Source: Bryobacterales bacterium
GTDB taxonomy: Bacteria; Acidobacteriota; Terriglobia; Bryobacterales; Bryobacteraceae
DNA: 64,000 bases
Direction of reading: 5' to 3'
NCBI GenBank assembly: GCA_003136575.1
Contig: PLEX01000100.1
Span: 2,001-66,000 of the forward strand
Shown: piece after piece, positions 49,989-59,517 of the stretch
Layout of the letters: each line of letters starts with the position of its first letter
Position numbering within the stretch: the stretch's first letter is position 1
The notes under the pieces: model-generated
Database searches by the model: none
Told to the model about the DNA's origin: nothing
Seen by the model: the letters and a program-made list of their open reading frames with translations, nothing else
Translations under genes and position numbers: made by a program

Positions 49989-51125
49989 TTAACCGATCTT
50001 AAGCGCCGCCGCAAAAAAGCCGTCGCCCGCATCCTGGCCCGGAATCCTTTGCATAGTTTCGAGCACCTGAGCGCCGGAAGCGGCGACGACATCCTCATTT
50101 TCTTCGCGCTCGAGCGAACAGGTCGAATAAACCAGCAGACCATCGTCAGCCAGTTGGGCCAGCGCGTTCCGAAGGATTGCCATTTGACGCTGTTGAAGGT
50201 CGGCGAAGTCCTCCGGCTCCAGCTTCCACTTGATTTCCGGATTCCGCGCCAGCGTGCCGGTACCGGAACACGGCGCGTCCAGCAGTATCCGGTCGAACTT
50301 CCGGCTGAACGGCAATGGATTCCGGGCATCCAGCACAACCACGGGAATTCCCAGTTCACGCAGCATTCGCGCACGGCTCGGATGCAGATCGCAGGCGACG
50401 GCCCGAACCCGCGTTTCGAGCGCCTGGGCGGTTTTATTGCCGGGCGAAGCGCAAAGATCCAGAAAGGTCTGGTCCGGTTCCAGCCTCAGGAACGGAATCA
50501 CCGCCTGTGCGGAAATATCCTGGAAGCGAAATGGGCCCGCGTCACCGCTCGGCAGCCGATAACAGCCCCGAACGTCCGTTGGTTCCGATCCCGGGGGCGG
50601 AGTCGCGTTCCCCACCCGAATATAGCGTTCCGGTACTTTGAGGCTCGCGCGGGCGATTCCGAGAGCGGTCTCCTGGCCGTATTGGCGAGTCCAGCGATCC
50701 AGCAACCAGGCCGGCGTCGATAACGTTTCTGGAACCTCCACCGGTTTTCGCAGCGATTGCCGCAGCACGGCGTTCACAAAGGCCGCGGCCGAAGCCGTGC
50801 CGGCGCGCCGCGCCAGTTCCACTGCGTCGTTTACCGCCGCGTGCGAAGGGACGCGATCCAGAAACCGGATCTGGTAGAACGCCATTTCGAGCGCGATCCA
50901 TACTTCGGGATCCAGCCGGTCCAGCGGCACTTTCGAATAGCGACGGATTACGCCGTCCAGTTCGCCGCGACGCCGCAAAACGCCGAAGACGATGTCAGAA
51001 GCGAGTCCCGCATCGCGAGAGTCAAGTTGCGCCGATTTCGCCGCCAGCGCTTCGGCGGACCACGCTCCGCGATCCACCGCTAACAGTGCGGCAAATGCGG
51101 CCTTGCGTGCGGGGGCCAGATTCAT
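49989..51125 (-). CDS. rsmB: 16S rRNA (cytosine-967-C5)-methyltransferase RsmB family
   Basis: NusB-like N-terminus then FRFQDISAQAVIPFLRLEPDQTFLDLCASPGNKTAQALE...DAPCSGTGTLARNPEIKWKL...LVYSTCSLEREENEDVV. Confidence 0.93.
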   Translation of the reverse strand: MNLAPARKAAFAALLAVDRGAWSAEALAAKSAQLDSRDAGLASDIVFGVLRRRGELDGVIRRYSKVPLDRLDPEVWIALEMAFYQIRFLDRVPSHAAVNDAVELARRAGTASAAAFVNAVLRQSLRKPVEVPETLSTPAWLLDRWTRQYGQETALGIARASLKVPERYIRVGNATPPPGSEPTDVRGCYRLPSGDAGPFRFQDISAQAVIPFLRLEPDQTFLDLCASPGNKTAQALETRVRAVACDLHPSRARMLRELGIPVVVLDARNPLPFSRKFDRILLDAPCSGTGTLARNPEIKWKLEPEDFADLQQRQMAILRNALAQLADDGLLVYSTCSLEREENEDVVAASGAQVLETMQRIPGQDAGDGFFAAALKIG

Positions 51126-52072
51126 TGGCCAATGAATGTCGCGATCTCGGCGATTTCGCTTTCGCCGAGCCGGAACTCCGCCGCCCCAATCACGCCATCC
51201 ACCTGTTCCGGCGACCGCATTCCCACGATCGCGCCCGTCACTTCGGTCCGTCGCAACGTCCATGCAATCGCGACTTCGCCCGTCGTCCTTCCGTGCCGCG
51301 CGCCAATCCCGCGCAGAAGTTCCGCCAGATTCAGATTGCGCGTCAGCAAGGGCTCCTGATAATTCGGCGTCCGGCGGCGGAAGTCGTCCTGTGCCATCGC
51401 GGCTACGCGTTCGCGCGACATCGCGCCGGAAAGCAGGCCTGACTTCATCGGCGAATAAACGATGGTTCCGATATTGTTTTCGCCGCAATACTGCAGGATC
51501 CCGTCCTCGATCTCCGGCGAAATGATGCTGTAGGGTGGCTGCAGCGACGTAATCGGCGCAATCGCTTTCGCCCGTGCCATTTGCTGCACGTTGAAATTAC
51601 AGAAACCGATCCAGCGGACTTTGCCCGCCTTCTGCAACTCCGCGCAGGCCGCCCAGCCTTCTTCCACGTCTTCATCCGGCTCCGGCCAGTGAATCTGGTA
51701 GAGGTCGATCGTATCGATCCCCAGTCTTCCGAGGCTGTCTTCGCACTCGCGCAGAATCGATTCGCGCTTCAGGCTCTTGTAAATGACGCGGTCATCGCCC
51801 CACCTGCGCTCGCACTTCGTGAAGACATAGGGGCGGTTGGAGCGGCCCTTCAATGCGCGCCCCACCACTTCCTCGGAATGGCCCAGGCCATAGACCGCCG
51901 CGGTGTCGATCCAGTTGATGCCCTTGTCGAGAGCGGCGTGAATCGCGCCGATGGAGGCGTTATCGTCCTGCGCGCCCCAGGAGAACGCCCAGCCGCTGCC
52001 CCCCATGGCCCAGGCGCCGACGCCGAGCGGAGTGATGTGAAGATCGCTGTTTCCGAGTTGTCTGGTAGTCAT
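51122..52072 (-). CDS. Aldo/keto reductase
   Basis: RQLGNSDLHITPLGVGAWAMGG...GINWIDTAAVYGLGHSEEVVGRALKGR; 4-bp overlap with rsmB. Confidence 0.95.
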   Translation of the reverse strand: MTTRQLGNSDLHITPLGVGAWAMGGSGWAFSWGAQDDNASIGAIHAALDKGINWIDTAAVYGLGHSEEVVGRALKGRSNRPYVFTKCERRWGDDRVIYKSLKRESILRECEDSLGRLGIDTIDLYQIHWPEPDEDVEEGWAACAELQKAGKVRWIGFCNFNVQQMARAKAIAPITSLQPPYSIISPEIEDGILQYCGENNIGTIVYSPMKSGLLSGAMSRERVAAMAQDDFRRRTPNYQEPLLTRNLNLAELLRGIGARHGRTTGEVAIAWTLRRTEVTGAIVGMRSPEQVDGVIGAAEFRLGESEIAEIATFIGQ

Positions 52073-52146
52073 ATGGATACGTTATCGCGTGGCAGGAAGC
52101 GGCTCGAAAGGCACCGGACCGCCGACGCCGTAATACCCTGTTAGCA

Positions 52147-52926
52147 ATGAAAGTTCTGGCGGGCAAAACAGCCATTGTGACCGGCGCAAGCCGCGGTATC
52201 GGACGCGCCATCGCGATCCACCTCGCGCGGGAAGGCGCGAATGTTCTCCTGACGGCGCGCGACACCGCGTTGCTAGGATCGGCCGTGAAGGAAATCCTGG
52301 ACGCCGGCGGCCAGGCGACGACGTTTGCGGCCGACCTCCGCGAACCCGAGGCGGCGCCTGCTGTGGTACGGGCGGCAATCGAAGCCTATGCCGGCATCGA
52401 CATCCTGATCAACAGCGCGGGCGCAACCAAACGAGGTGAATTCGAGGAACTCGGCGAGAGCGACTGGCAGGATGGTTTTGCCCTGAAGTTTTTCGGCGCG
52501 GTCCGCCTGACTCGCGCCGCCTGGCCGCATCTCCGCGAGCGCGGAGGGTCGGTGATTCATATCGCCGGATCGGGTGGCCGGACGCCCGGCGCGCAATTCG
52601 CCATCGGCGGATCGGTGAATGCAGCGCTGCTGTCGTTCACCAAGTCGCTCGCGGAGACCGGACTTCGCGACGGCATTCAGGTGAACTGCGTGAACCCAGG
52701 CCCTGTCCGGACCGCGAGGCTCGAAACCCGGCTGGCGCGAATAGCGGCAGAGCAATCCGTTTCGCGGGAGCGCGCGCTGGAACTATTCCTCGCTCAGGAA
52801 AAAATCACTCGCGTCGCGGAGCCGGAAGAGATCGCCGCGCTCGTGGCGTTCATAGTTGGGCCGAACGGCAGATCGCTGCACGGATCGCTGATCGATATCG
52901 ACGGCGGCACGACAAAGACGATCTGA
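52147..52926 (+). CDS. SDR family oxidoreductase
   Basis: KTAIVTGASRGIGRAIAIHLAREGANVLLTAR...ILINSAGATKRGEF; DIDGGTTKTI. Confidence 0.94.
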   Translation: MKVLAGKTAIVTGASRGIGRAIAIHLAREGANVLLTARDTALLGSAVKEILDAGGQATTFAADLREPEAAPAVVRAAIEAYAGIDILINSAGATKRGEFEELGESDWQDGFALKFFGAVRLTRAAWPHLRERGGSVIHIAGSGGRTPGAQFAIGGSVNAALLSFTKSLAETGLRDGIQVNCVNPGPVRTARLETRLARIAAEQSVSRERALELFLAQEKITRVAEPEEIAALVAFIVGPNGRSLHGSLIDIDGGTTKTI

Positions 52927-53081
52927 CGGATTCGCTCAGCGCCATAGAACGAAGCCAGGAAGGCGCCGTGCAATAGTGCTCAAGGTAGTAGAGGGTTGTG
53001 GCTCGGGGCGGTATTCTGAGAGGAGGGAGCCGAGGCAAAAGGGGGTTGAATAATGGTGCGCCGCCCGCCGCCAATGAAAGC

Positions 53082-53297
53082 ATGGAAAACACACCGATCA
53101 CGGTACGCAGGTATACCGACTTCGCGGAGATGAAAGCGGACGAGTACCGCTACTGGCAAAGCCGGCCCGCGCATGAACGGCTGGATGCGATTGACGAAAT
53201 GATCGAAACAGCCTACGCGCTCAAAGGCTGGGAGATGGAACCGGATGTACCAAGATTACAAAGACCTTTTGTCCGCCTTCCATGCCCATGGCGTTAA
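53082..53297 (+). CDS. Small protein paired with nucleotidyltransferase (TA-like module)
   Basis: MENTPITVRRYTDFAEMKADEYRYWQSRPAHERLDAIDEMIETAYALKGWEMEPDVPRLQRPFVRLPCPWR; overlaps the next gene by 53 bp. Confidence 0.72.
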   Translation: MENTPITVRRYTDFAEMKADEYRYWQSRPAHERLDAIDEMIETAYALKGWEMEPDVPRLQRPFVRLPCPWR

Positions 53298-53721
53298 ATA
53301 CCTCGTTGTGGGGGGCTTCGCGGTGATCTATCACTCGCAGCCCCGCTTCACGAAGGACATGGACTTGTTCATACAAGCGAACGCTGCCAACGCAAAAACA
53401 ACCTACGCCGCGCTTGCCGCGTTCGGTGCGCCACTTCAAGGTATCCGCCCGGACGATTTCACGGACCGCAACAGCTTCTTTCGTTTTGGACGAGACCCGA
53501 AAGGCTTCGATATCCTTCCGGCCATTCCGGGCGTAGATTTTGACGCCGCATGGGAAAGGCGCGTTGAGATCGTGATTGATCCAGCCACCGGATTGAAAGC
53601 AAACTTCATTTCCGCCGACGACCTCATAGCTTCGAAACTGGCGTCGGGACGACCGCGCGACCTCGCGGACGTCGACGAACTGCGCAAAGCAGCGGAAAGC
53701 CAGGGTCCGCGGATCGGGTGA
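53245..53721 (+). CDS. Nucleotidyltransferase-fold protein (DUF6036-like / AbiEii-like)
   Basis: HGVKYLVVGGFAVIYHSQPRFTKDMDLFIQ...NFISADDLIASKLASGRPRDLADVDELR. Confidence 0.83.
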   Translation: MYQDYKDLLSAFHAHGVKYLVVGGFAVIYHSQPRFTKDMDLFIQANAANAKTTYAALAAFGAPLQGIRPDDFTDRNSFFRFGRDPKGFDILPAIPGVDFDAAWERRVEIVIDPATGLKANFISADDLIASKLASGRPRDLADVDELRKAAESQGPRIG

Positions 53722-53750
53722 AAAGAATCTCCGGAAACAGGGCCTTGTGG

Positions 53751-54077
53751 TCAACCCCACATCGAGCGAAGCCAGGCCGGTGCCGTATACCCGTGTTCGA
53801 GGTAGTAGAGCGCCCCGAACGCCAGAACCAACGCGACGGCCGGAATTGCCAGCGGCCGCGCACTCCGCAGCGGCTGCTTCCAATCGGCGGTCGCGCAGTA
53901 AAGCACGATTGCCGCAAAGAGCAGGACGATTGTTATCTGGAAAATATGGGCGGCGGCGCCTTCGTCCGTCTGAGGCGGTTGAGCGAACCCGCTTAGCACC
54001 GTCAGCAAAGCCACGCAGGACAGGAAGAGTGTGACTTTGCCGATTACGTAGTTGAGATTATGGGCTCGTTCGCTCAT
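53751..54077 (-). CDS. Hypothetical membrane protein
   Basis: Three predicted TM segments; MSERAHNLNYVIGKVTLFLSCVALLTVLSGF...GALYYLEHGYTAPAWLRSMWG. Confidence 0.75.
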   Translation of the reverse strand: MSERAHNLNYVIGKVTLFLSCVALLTVLSGFAQPPQTDEGAAAHIFQITIVLLFAAIVLYCATADWKQPLRSARPLAIPAVALVLAFGALYYLEHGYTAPAWLRSMWG

Positions 54078-54215
54078 GAGTTCACAATACGTCCGCGTTC
54101 TCCAAATGTAAAGTACTTTTTGAAAAAGAGCAACGATTCAGGCCAGACCCCGGGATTCCCGAAGACGGCGCGTTTCCGGGAATCGGAGTTTTTGAAACGG
54201 TGATAAACTCCGAAC

Positions 54216-55150
54216 GTGAGACGCTCGGCTCTGTATGGCATTCTGGTTCTGCTTTCCTCAGCGTCGGCATTCTCACAAGGCAACGTCCGTTACACGGAGA
54301 TCACGGCGAAGATCGTGCTCGAAGACGGCTCGACGCCCCATTCTTCTCCCCTTATAATGGCCGACTGCGCGACCCAGTCGTTTCTTAACGGCACCATCAC
54401 TTTGCGCGTGCCTTACTCGCTCACCGAACAGACGCAGCAACGGTGCTTGGTTTCCGTCCGGCTGACCGGATACCAGCCCTTCAAAGGATGGGTTGAAGAT
54501 GGGACTCTGATCACTCTGTACCGCGCAGGCCCCCACGAAGGCAACACGGTGTCCACAAATACCCTCCACGCTCCGGCGGCCGCCCGGAAGCGTTACGAAG
54601 CCGGTGAGGCCGCGGCTGCGAGGAAAAAGTGGCCGCTGGCTGAGGAACAGTTTCGCGCCGCACAATCTACCCGAATTACGCGATAGCCCTCAGCGAATTG
54701 GGCAGAGTGTTGCAGCAGCAGGACCGGTTGAACGAAGCGGTGGAAGCGCTCGCCAAGGCGCGGCAGGCCGACCCGCAGTACATCAAACCGGTGGTGCAAC
54801 TGGCGCAAGTCGCGGGCATTCAGCGACGCTGGCCCGACGAGTGGCGGCTCAGCGCGGAAGCTCTGGACATGCACCCGATCGGCTTTTCACCCGCCTATTT
54901 CTACCGCGCGGAAGCGGCGTTCCACATGGGAAAGACAGAGGAATCGGAGAAGGTGGCGCGCGAGGCGATCCGCCTCGATCAGGACGGACAATACCCCGAG
55001 TCGATGATCTTGCTGGGTGCCATCTTTGAGCAGCAAGGAAATACGGCCGACGCCGTAGTGGAATACAAGGCGTGCCTGAAACTGGCCCCTCATGCTTTTG
55101 AAGCGCAACACGTTAAAGAGGCCCTCGCGCGGCTGAAAAGCCCCGGTTAA
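54216..55150 (+). pseudogene. TPR repeat exported protein, frameshifted
   Basis: Signal peptide MRRSALYGILVLLSSASAFSQ...EEQFRAA then frame change to RTIYPNYAIALSELGRVLQQQDRLNEAVEALAKARQADPQ..., consistent with a single-base loss near 54660. Confidence 0.8.
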
Positions 55151-55519
55151 TAGCGCAGGAGCTGCCGGATGAAGCAAATGCAATCGTGAAACTGGTAGCG
55201 GCGGATGCGCTGCCGGCGTTGGTCGGGAACCGCACCACCAGACTCCGAGGGAGTCATGGCCACGGTCCGTTGTCCGACCGACCACACCTTGATGGCGAAC
55301 TTCCAGTATGGCTGAGTGCGGCATTTCCGGGGCAGTTCGACAACAAGGGCGTGCCCTTTTACGTCTCTGCGCATTTAAGAGAATGGGGTCCGGAGCAGGC
55401 GGCCGCCGCAACTTTCAGGCAGTGACAAAAAACACGATGGCGCTCACTTGTTGTAATATGAGTAGTTTACAGAAGCTGTTCGTATCCATTGTGCGAAATC
55501 CATAGAAAGGAGCGTCGGA

Positions 55520-56410
55520 TTGGCAGCCAGAGCGATCGGGGAAGAACTTCGGCTGGAGCGGATTCGCCAGGGGCTGACCCTGAACGATATCGCGCAGCGC
55601 ACCAGAATCTCGATGCGGTCGCTTGAGGCGATTGAAGCGAGCGCGTTCGACCGCCTTGCCGGCATCGTCTTCGTGCGCAACTTTGTCCGCCTTTATGCGA
55701 CGGATTTGAACATGAACGCCGACGCGCTGCTGTCCCGGCTGCCGCGCGTAAATATAGACGCCGCACCGCTGCCGGTTCCTCCGGCCGGATCGGGACGCGA
55801 GAAGCTGGACCCGCGCCTGGTTTCCGCGCTAAGCGCAGCCGCCTGGCTGGTGGCCCTGACTGGCGCAGGAACCGCGGCCTGGTATTATTTCGACCGCGTC
55901 GCGCACCACTCCGTAACGAAAGTGGCGTCTGCTCCAGCGCCCGCAAAGCGGGAAATGGCAACAACTCCGGCTCCGGCCGGGACTGATCCCCTTCAGGCCG
56001 GTGGCGGAAACAACGCCAACGCCGGGAACGCCGGAAACATGCTTCCGTCCGCGCCGCTTGAATCCGGGCTTACGGCAGGCAAACCGGACGCCGGCCAGCC
56101 TTCGGCCACCGAGTATGACCGAACGCGTCCGGTGCAGGTGATCCTCACCGCGCGGGAGGCGGCGTGGGTTCAGGTGAGCGTGGATGGCCGCACGGCATTC
56201 GTCGGCACGCTGCACGAACACGAAAGCCGCACCATCGCCGCGGATGCCCAGGTTAAGATACTGACCGGCAACGCCGGCGGACTGGACATTTCGCTGAACG
56301 GAAAGCCGCTCGATCCCATCGGGCCCAGCGGCCAGGTGCGCACGGTCAGGTTGACGGCGGAAGGTCCGCAGTTCGTGCCGCGAACTCCGCCCGCTTCTTC
56401 TCCGCTTTAG
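55520..56410 (+). CDS. rodZ: RodZ-like helix-turn-helix membrane protein with DUF4115-like C-terminus
   Basis: IGEELRLERIRQGLTLNDIAQRTRISMRSLEAIEASAFDRLAGIVFVRNFVRLYA; single TM; C-terminal VILTAREAAWVQVSVDGRTAFVGTLHEHESRTI. GTG/TTG start not fixed. Confidence 0.87.
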   Translation: MAARAIGEELRLERIRQGLTLNDIAQRTRISMRSLEAIEASAFDRLAGIVFVRNFVRLYATDLNMNADALLSRLPRVNIDAAPLPVPPAGSGREKLDPRLVSALSAAAWLVALTGAGTAAWYYFDRVAHHSVTKVASAPAPAKREMATTPAPAGTDPLQAGGGNNANAGNAGNMLPSAPLESGLTAGKPDAGQPSATEYDRTRPVQVILTAREAAWVQVSVDGRTAFVGTLHEHESRTIAADAQVKILTGNAGGLDISLNGKPLDPIGPSGQVRTVRLTAEGPQFVPRTPPASSPL

Positions 56411-57068
56411 CCTGTCGGCGGGACATCATGGCGCTTCTCTTTTCGGCGAACAGCGCTCGTCTTCGCAGCCGGTCTGCAATCAGCAGTTCGCGGCGCCGGC
56501 GGTGCTTGATGTTGTTATCCACCAACCGCCAGAATCTGCCGAAATAGGCGAATGCCGACCACAGCGAAAAGAAAACCACCACGTATAGCGAGATGTTGGC
56601 AAACGGGAGGAACCGCGGGTGACGAAGGCTGATCATCAGCAACGATACCGCCACCACCTGCGAGACCGTCTTGGTTTTACCGAGCTCGCTGGCGCTGATG
56701 GTCATTCCTTCGCTGGCGGCAATGCTGCGCAAACCCGAGACGGCGAACTCCCGCCCTATGAGCAGAACCACCAGCCATGCGGGAACCACTCGTTCCTGAA
56801 CCAGTGCGATCAACGCCGCCGAAACCAGCAATTTGTCCGCAATCGGATCCAGCAGCGTCCCGATGGTCGTGACCTGTTTCCAGCGCCGCGCGAGGTATCC
56901 GTCCAGCAGATCGGTAGCGGCGGCAACCCAGAAAACCATCAGGGCCAGCAGATCGTTGGTGATCGCCGCGCCGTTGAAATGCAGCTGGATGCGCTCCTTC
57001 ACCAGGAGTGCGACCAGAAACGGCACGAAGAAAATGCGCGCGATGGTGAGACTGTTGGGGATATTCAT
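56346..57068 (-). CDS. pgsA: CDP-diacylglycerol--glycerol-3-phosphate 3-phosphatidyltransferase
   Basis: MNIPNSLTIARIFFVPFLVALL...ATDLLDGYLARRWKQVTTIGTLLDPIADKLLVSAAL. Confidence 0.95.
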   Translation of the reverse strand: MNIPNSLTIARIFFVPFLVALLVKERIQLHFNGAAITNDLLALMVFWVAAATDLLDGYLARRWKQVTTIGTLLDPIADKLLVSAALIALVQERVVPAWLVVLLIGREFAVSGLRSIAASEGMTISASELGKTKTVSQVVAVSLLMISLRHPRFLPFANISLYVVVFFSLWSAFAYFGRFWRLVDNNIKHRRRRELLIADRLRRRALFAEKRSAMMSRRQAKAEKKRAEFAARTADLPPST

Positions 57069-57283
57069 CGCGTCATCTCCTCTCGGTTATAACACCCCAC
57101 GCTGTTGGTGTTACTGTGGAAATCCTATCCGATTTCGCGCCAAAGCACCAGTCCTCATTAAAATCGTTGCAATTGCGTGAAAGGGATGCTAAACCATTCA
57201 TGCCAACAGGCTTAAGGGAATTGCTGCATTCCGGTTCAAGCCGAAGAACCTCTTGAGGAATAAGCACTTGCATGCACCCCAAG

Positions 57284-58615
57284 TCACTTCTGCACAGAAT
57301 TTTCCACAGGGCCTGTGGAATCCTGCACCAGATATCGCGTCAAATCCCGGCGAAGCGAACCGGGAGCTTCGACGGAAATTCGGCATGCATCACCATCATA
57401 ATCCTCCGCGAGCACTTTTCCGCGCTGATGAAGTGACGCAATGGCCGCGCCGTCGCCGAGCGGTATCCGGAAAGTCACCGTCTCCACCAAATCGAAGTCC
57501 AGGCCGGCATCGACTTGAGCCAACAGGTCGACAACCCCGGCTCCCGTCCTCCCACTCACCAGGACCGATGGTAACGGTGTCCGGTGCCCGGCGTCGCTAA
57601 GCAATCGAGCCGCAATCGCACCGGCGTCGGCATCGGCTTCGAGAAGATCCGCCTTATTCAGAACCAGAATCTGCGGAGTTGCCGAAGCTCCGATCTCGGC
57701 GAGAATGCGAAATACCTCCGCGACATGCACCACCGAGTCGTTCGACGAAACATCCACCACGTGCAGAATCATGGCCGCCTCGGCGACCTCTTCGAGAGTT
57801 GCACGGAACGCCTGCACCAGGGTAGTGGGAAGGTTGCGAATGAAACCAACGGTATCGCTCAGCAGAATGCGCCGCCGCGAAGGCAGCGTAATGGAACGGA
57901 CCGTGGGGTCGAGCGTGGCGAACATTTTCGCATCGGCCAGGACGGCGGACGAAGTCAGGCGGTTGAAGAGCGTGGATTTCCCGGCATTCGTGTAGCCGGC
58001 GAGCGATACGGTGGGTACGGGAACCGAATCGCGCTTCCGCCTGTGCAAGGCCCGCCCGCGGCGCACGTGTTCCAGATCGTTTTCCAGCTTGGCGATTCGC
58101 ACTCCGATACGGCGCCGATCGGTTTCGAGCTTCGTTTCACCCGGGCCGCGCGTTCCGATACCGCCGCCCAGCCGGGATAGCGCGGCGCCATGCCCCGTCA
58201 GCCGGGGCAACATATATTTCAGCTGCGCGAGTTCCACCTGAAGACGGCCCTCCGCCGTTCGGGCCCGGCTGGCGAAAATATCCAGGATGATCTGCGTCCG
58301 GTCGATCACGCGCGCGCCAACCGCGTTCTCGATATTGCGTTGCTGGGTAGGCGAGAGATCGTTATCGACGATCACGACATCGGCTGCCAGAGCCTCGACG
58401 AGCTGTTGTAACTCCTGAACCTTCCCCTGGCCGAAGAGCGTAGCCGCTTCCGCATTCGGACGAACCTGAAAGGTCTCGCCGACGACGACCGCACCCGCGC
58501 TCAACGTAAGTTCCCTGAGTTCGGCGAAGGACTCCCCGGCTGCGGCGGAAGCGGAACCCCTGCGCCGCTCAAAACCCGCGAGAATGGCCCTCTCGGAAGA
58601 TTGCTCCAGTGAGAT
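57284..58615 (-). CDS. hflX: GTPase HflX
   Basis: GTRGPGETKLETDRRRIGVRI; GYTNAGKSTLFNRLT; DTVGFIRNLPTTLVQAFRATLEEV. Extended upstream of the track start (58504) because ERAILAGFERRRGSASAAAGESFAELRELT is in frame; start codon uncertain (possibly ATC 58615). Confidence 0.93.
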   Translation of the reverse strand: MSLEQSSERAILAGFERRRGSASAAAGESFAELRELTLSAGAVVVGETFQVRPNAEAATLFGQGKVQELQQLVEALAADVVIVDNDLSPTQQRNIENAVGARVIDRTQIILDIFASRARTAEGRLQVELAQLKYMLPRLTGHGAALSRLGGGIGTRGPGETKLETDRRRIGVRIAKLENDLEHVRRGRALHRRKRDSVPVPTVSLAGYTNAGKSTLFNRLTSSAVLADAKMFATLDPTVRSITLPSRRRILLSDTVGFIRNLPTTLVQAFRATLEEVAEAAMILHVVDVSSNDSVVHVAEVFRILAEIGASATPQILVLNKADLLEADADAGAIAARLLSDAGHRTPLPSVLVSGRTGAGVVDLLAQVDAGLDFDLVETVTFRIPLGDGAAIASLHQRGKVLAEDYDGDACRISVEAPGSLRRDLTRYLVQDSTGPVENSVQK

Positions 58616-58700
58616 CGTCGGTGTTATTCCTTTTGTCGCCGGTTACCCTTGTGGCGCAGGCGGTTTCGCCTGCCAACTGGCCCGTGTTCCGTGCCGGATC

Positions 58701-58985
58701 CTAGCCCTCGGATCCTCCCCCGGCAGCCAGGGCGACCTGCTGAGGCGCGGACGCGGACGGTGCCGCGCCATGATGCACGCTCTTGACTATCACTACCGTT
58801 GAAATAGCGTGTTTGAAAATCAGTTGCTCCTGATTATTGGTTTCAAGCACAAGAGAGTATTTATCAAAGCTCTTAATGCGGCCAGTGAGTTTTACTCCGC
58901 TCAAAAGGTAGATCGTAACGACCCCTTTTTCCTTCCGCGCATTATTTAGGAAACTGTCTTGTATATTTTGCGCTGGTTTATCCAT
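58701..58985 (-). CDS. hfq: RNA chaperone Hfq
   Basis: [68 protein letters not shown]. Confidence 0.95.
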   Translation of the reverse strand: MDKPAQNIQDSFLNNARKEKGVVTIYLLSGVKLTGRIKSFDKYSLVLETNNQEQLIFKHAISTVVIVKSVHHGAAPSASAPQQVALAAGGGSEG

Positions 58986-59517
58986 GTTTCAGAACCCTCG
59001 CCCGTCACGTAAAGTGCTGCTGAAAGTGGTGCATCACGGGCTTTCATCGCATTGTATCAGGAAACCATACGCCGGAAATGACGGACGGTTGCGTTGTCTT
59101 TCCATGGGTTCGGACGATGAGGTTGTTGCCGGACTGCGGCGGCGGGATCGAAGACGGACCGACGCACGGCGTTTAACAGTTTTGGGGAATTGTTCCGCGC
59201 GATCCACAGGCGGTTAGGGTAGTGACCCTTGCCCCGTACCCTGTGGACCCGTACTGACGCTGCTAAGAGAGGGGGCGTTCGCAACCTGGCCAGGGCGCTT
59301 TTCGTCCTCCGACGTTCCTCGCTTTCGTCGAGCACGAAGCGGTAGAACCGGCGAAGTCGCCGTGGTCAAGCTGTTGACCGTAACCTCGATCCGCTCACAC
59401 CGCACAGGTCAGCCTGTGCCTTCTCTGCGGGAAAACTGCGGGCCTCTTGAACCGTTACTTGAAGTTTCTATGCAAGGATGGGTCTGCGGCTCAGCGGAGC
59501 CGGCCGTCCCACAGGCC

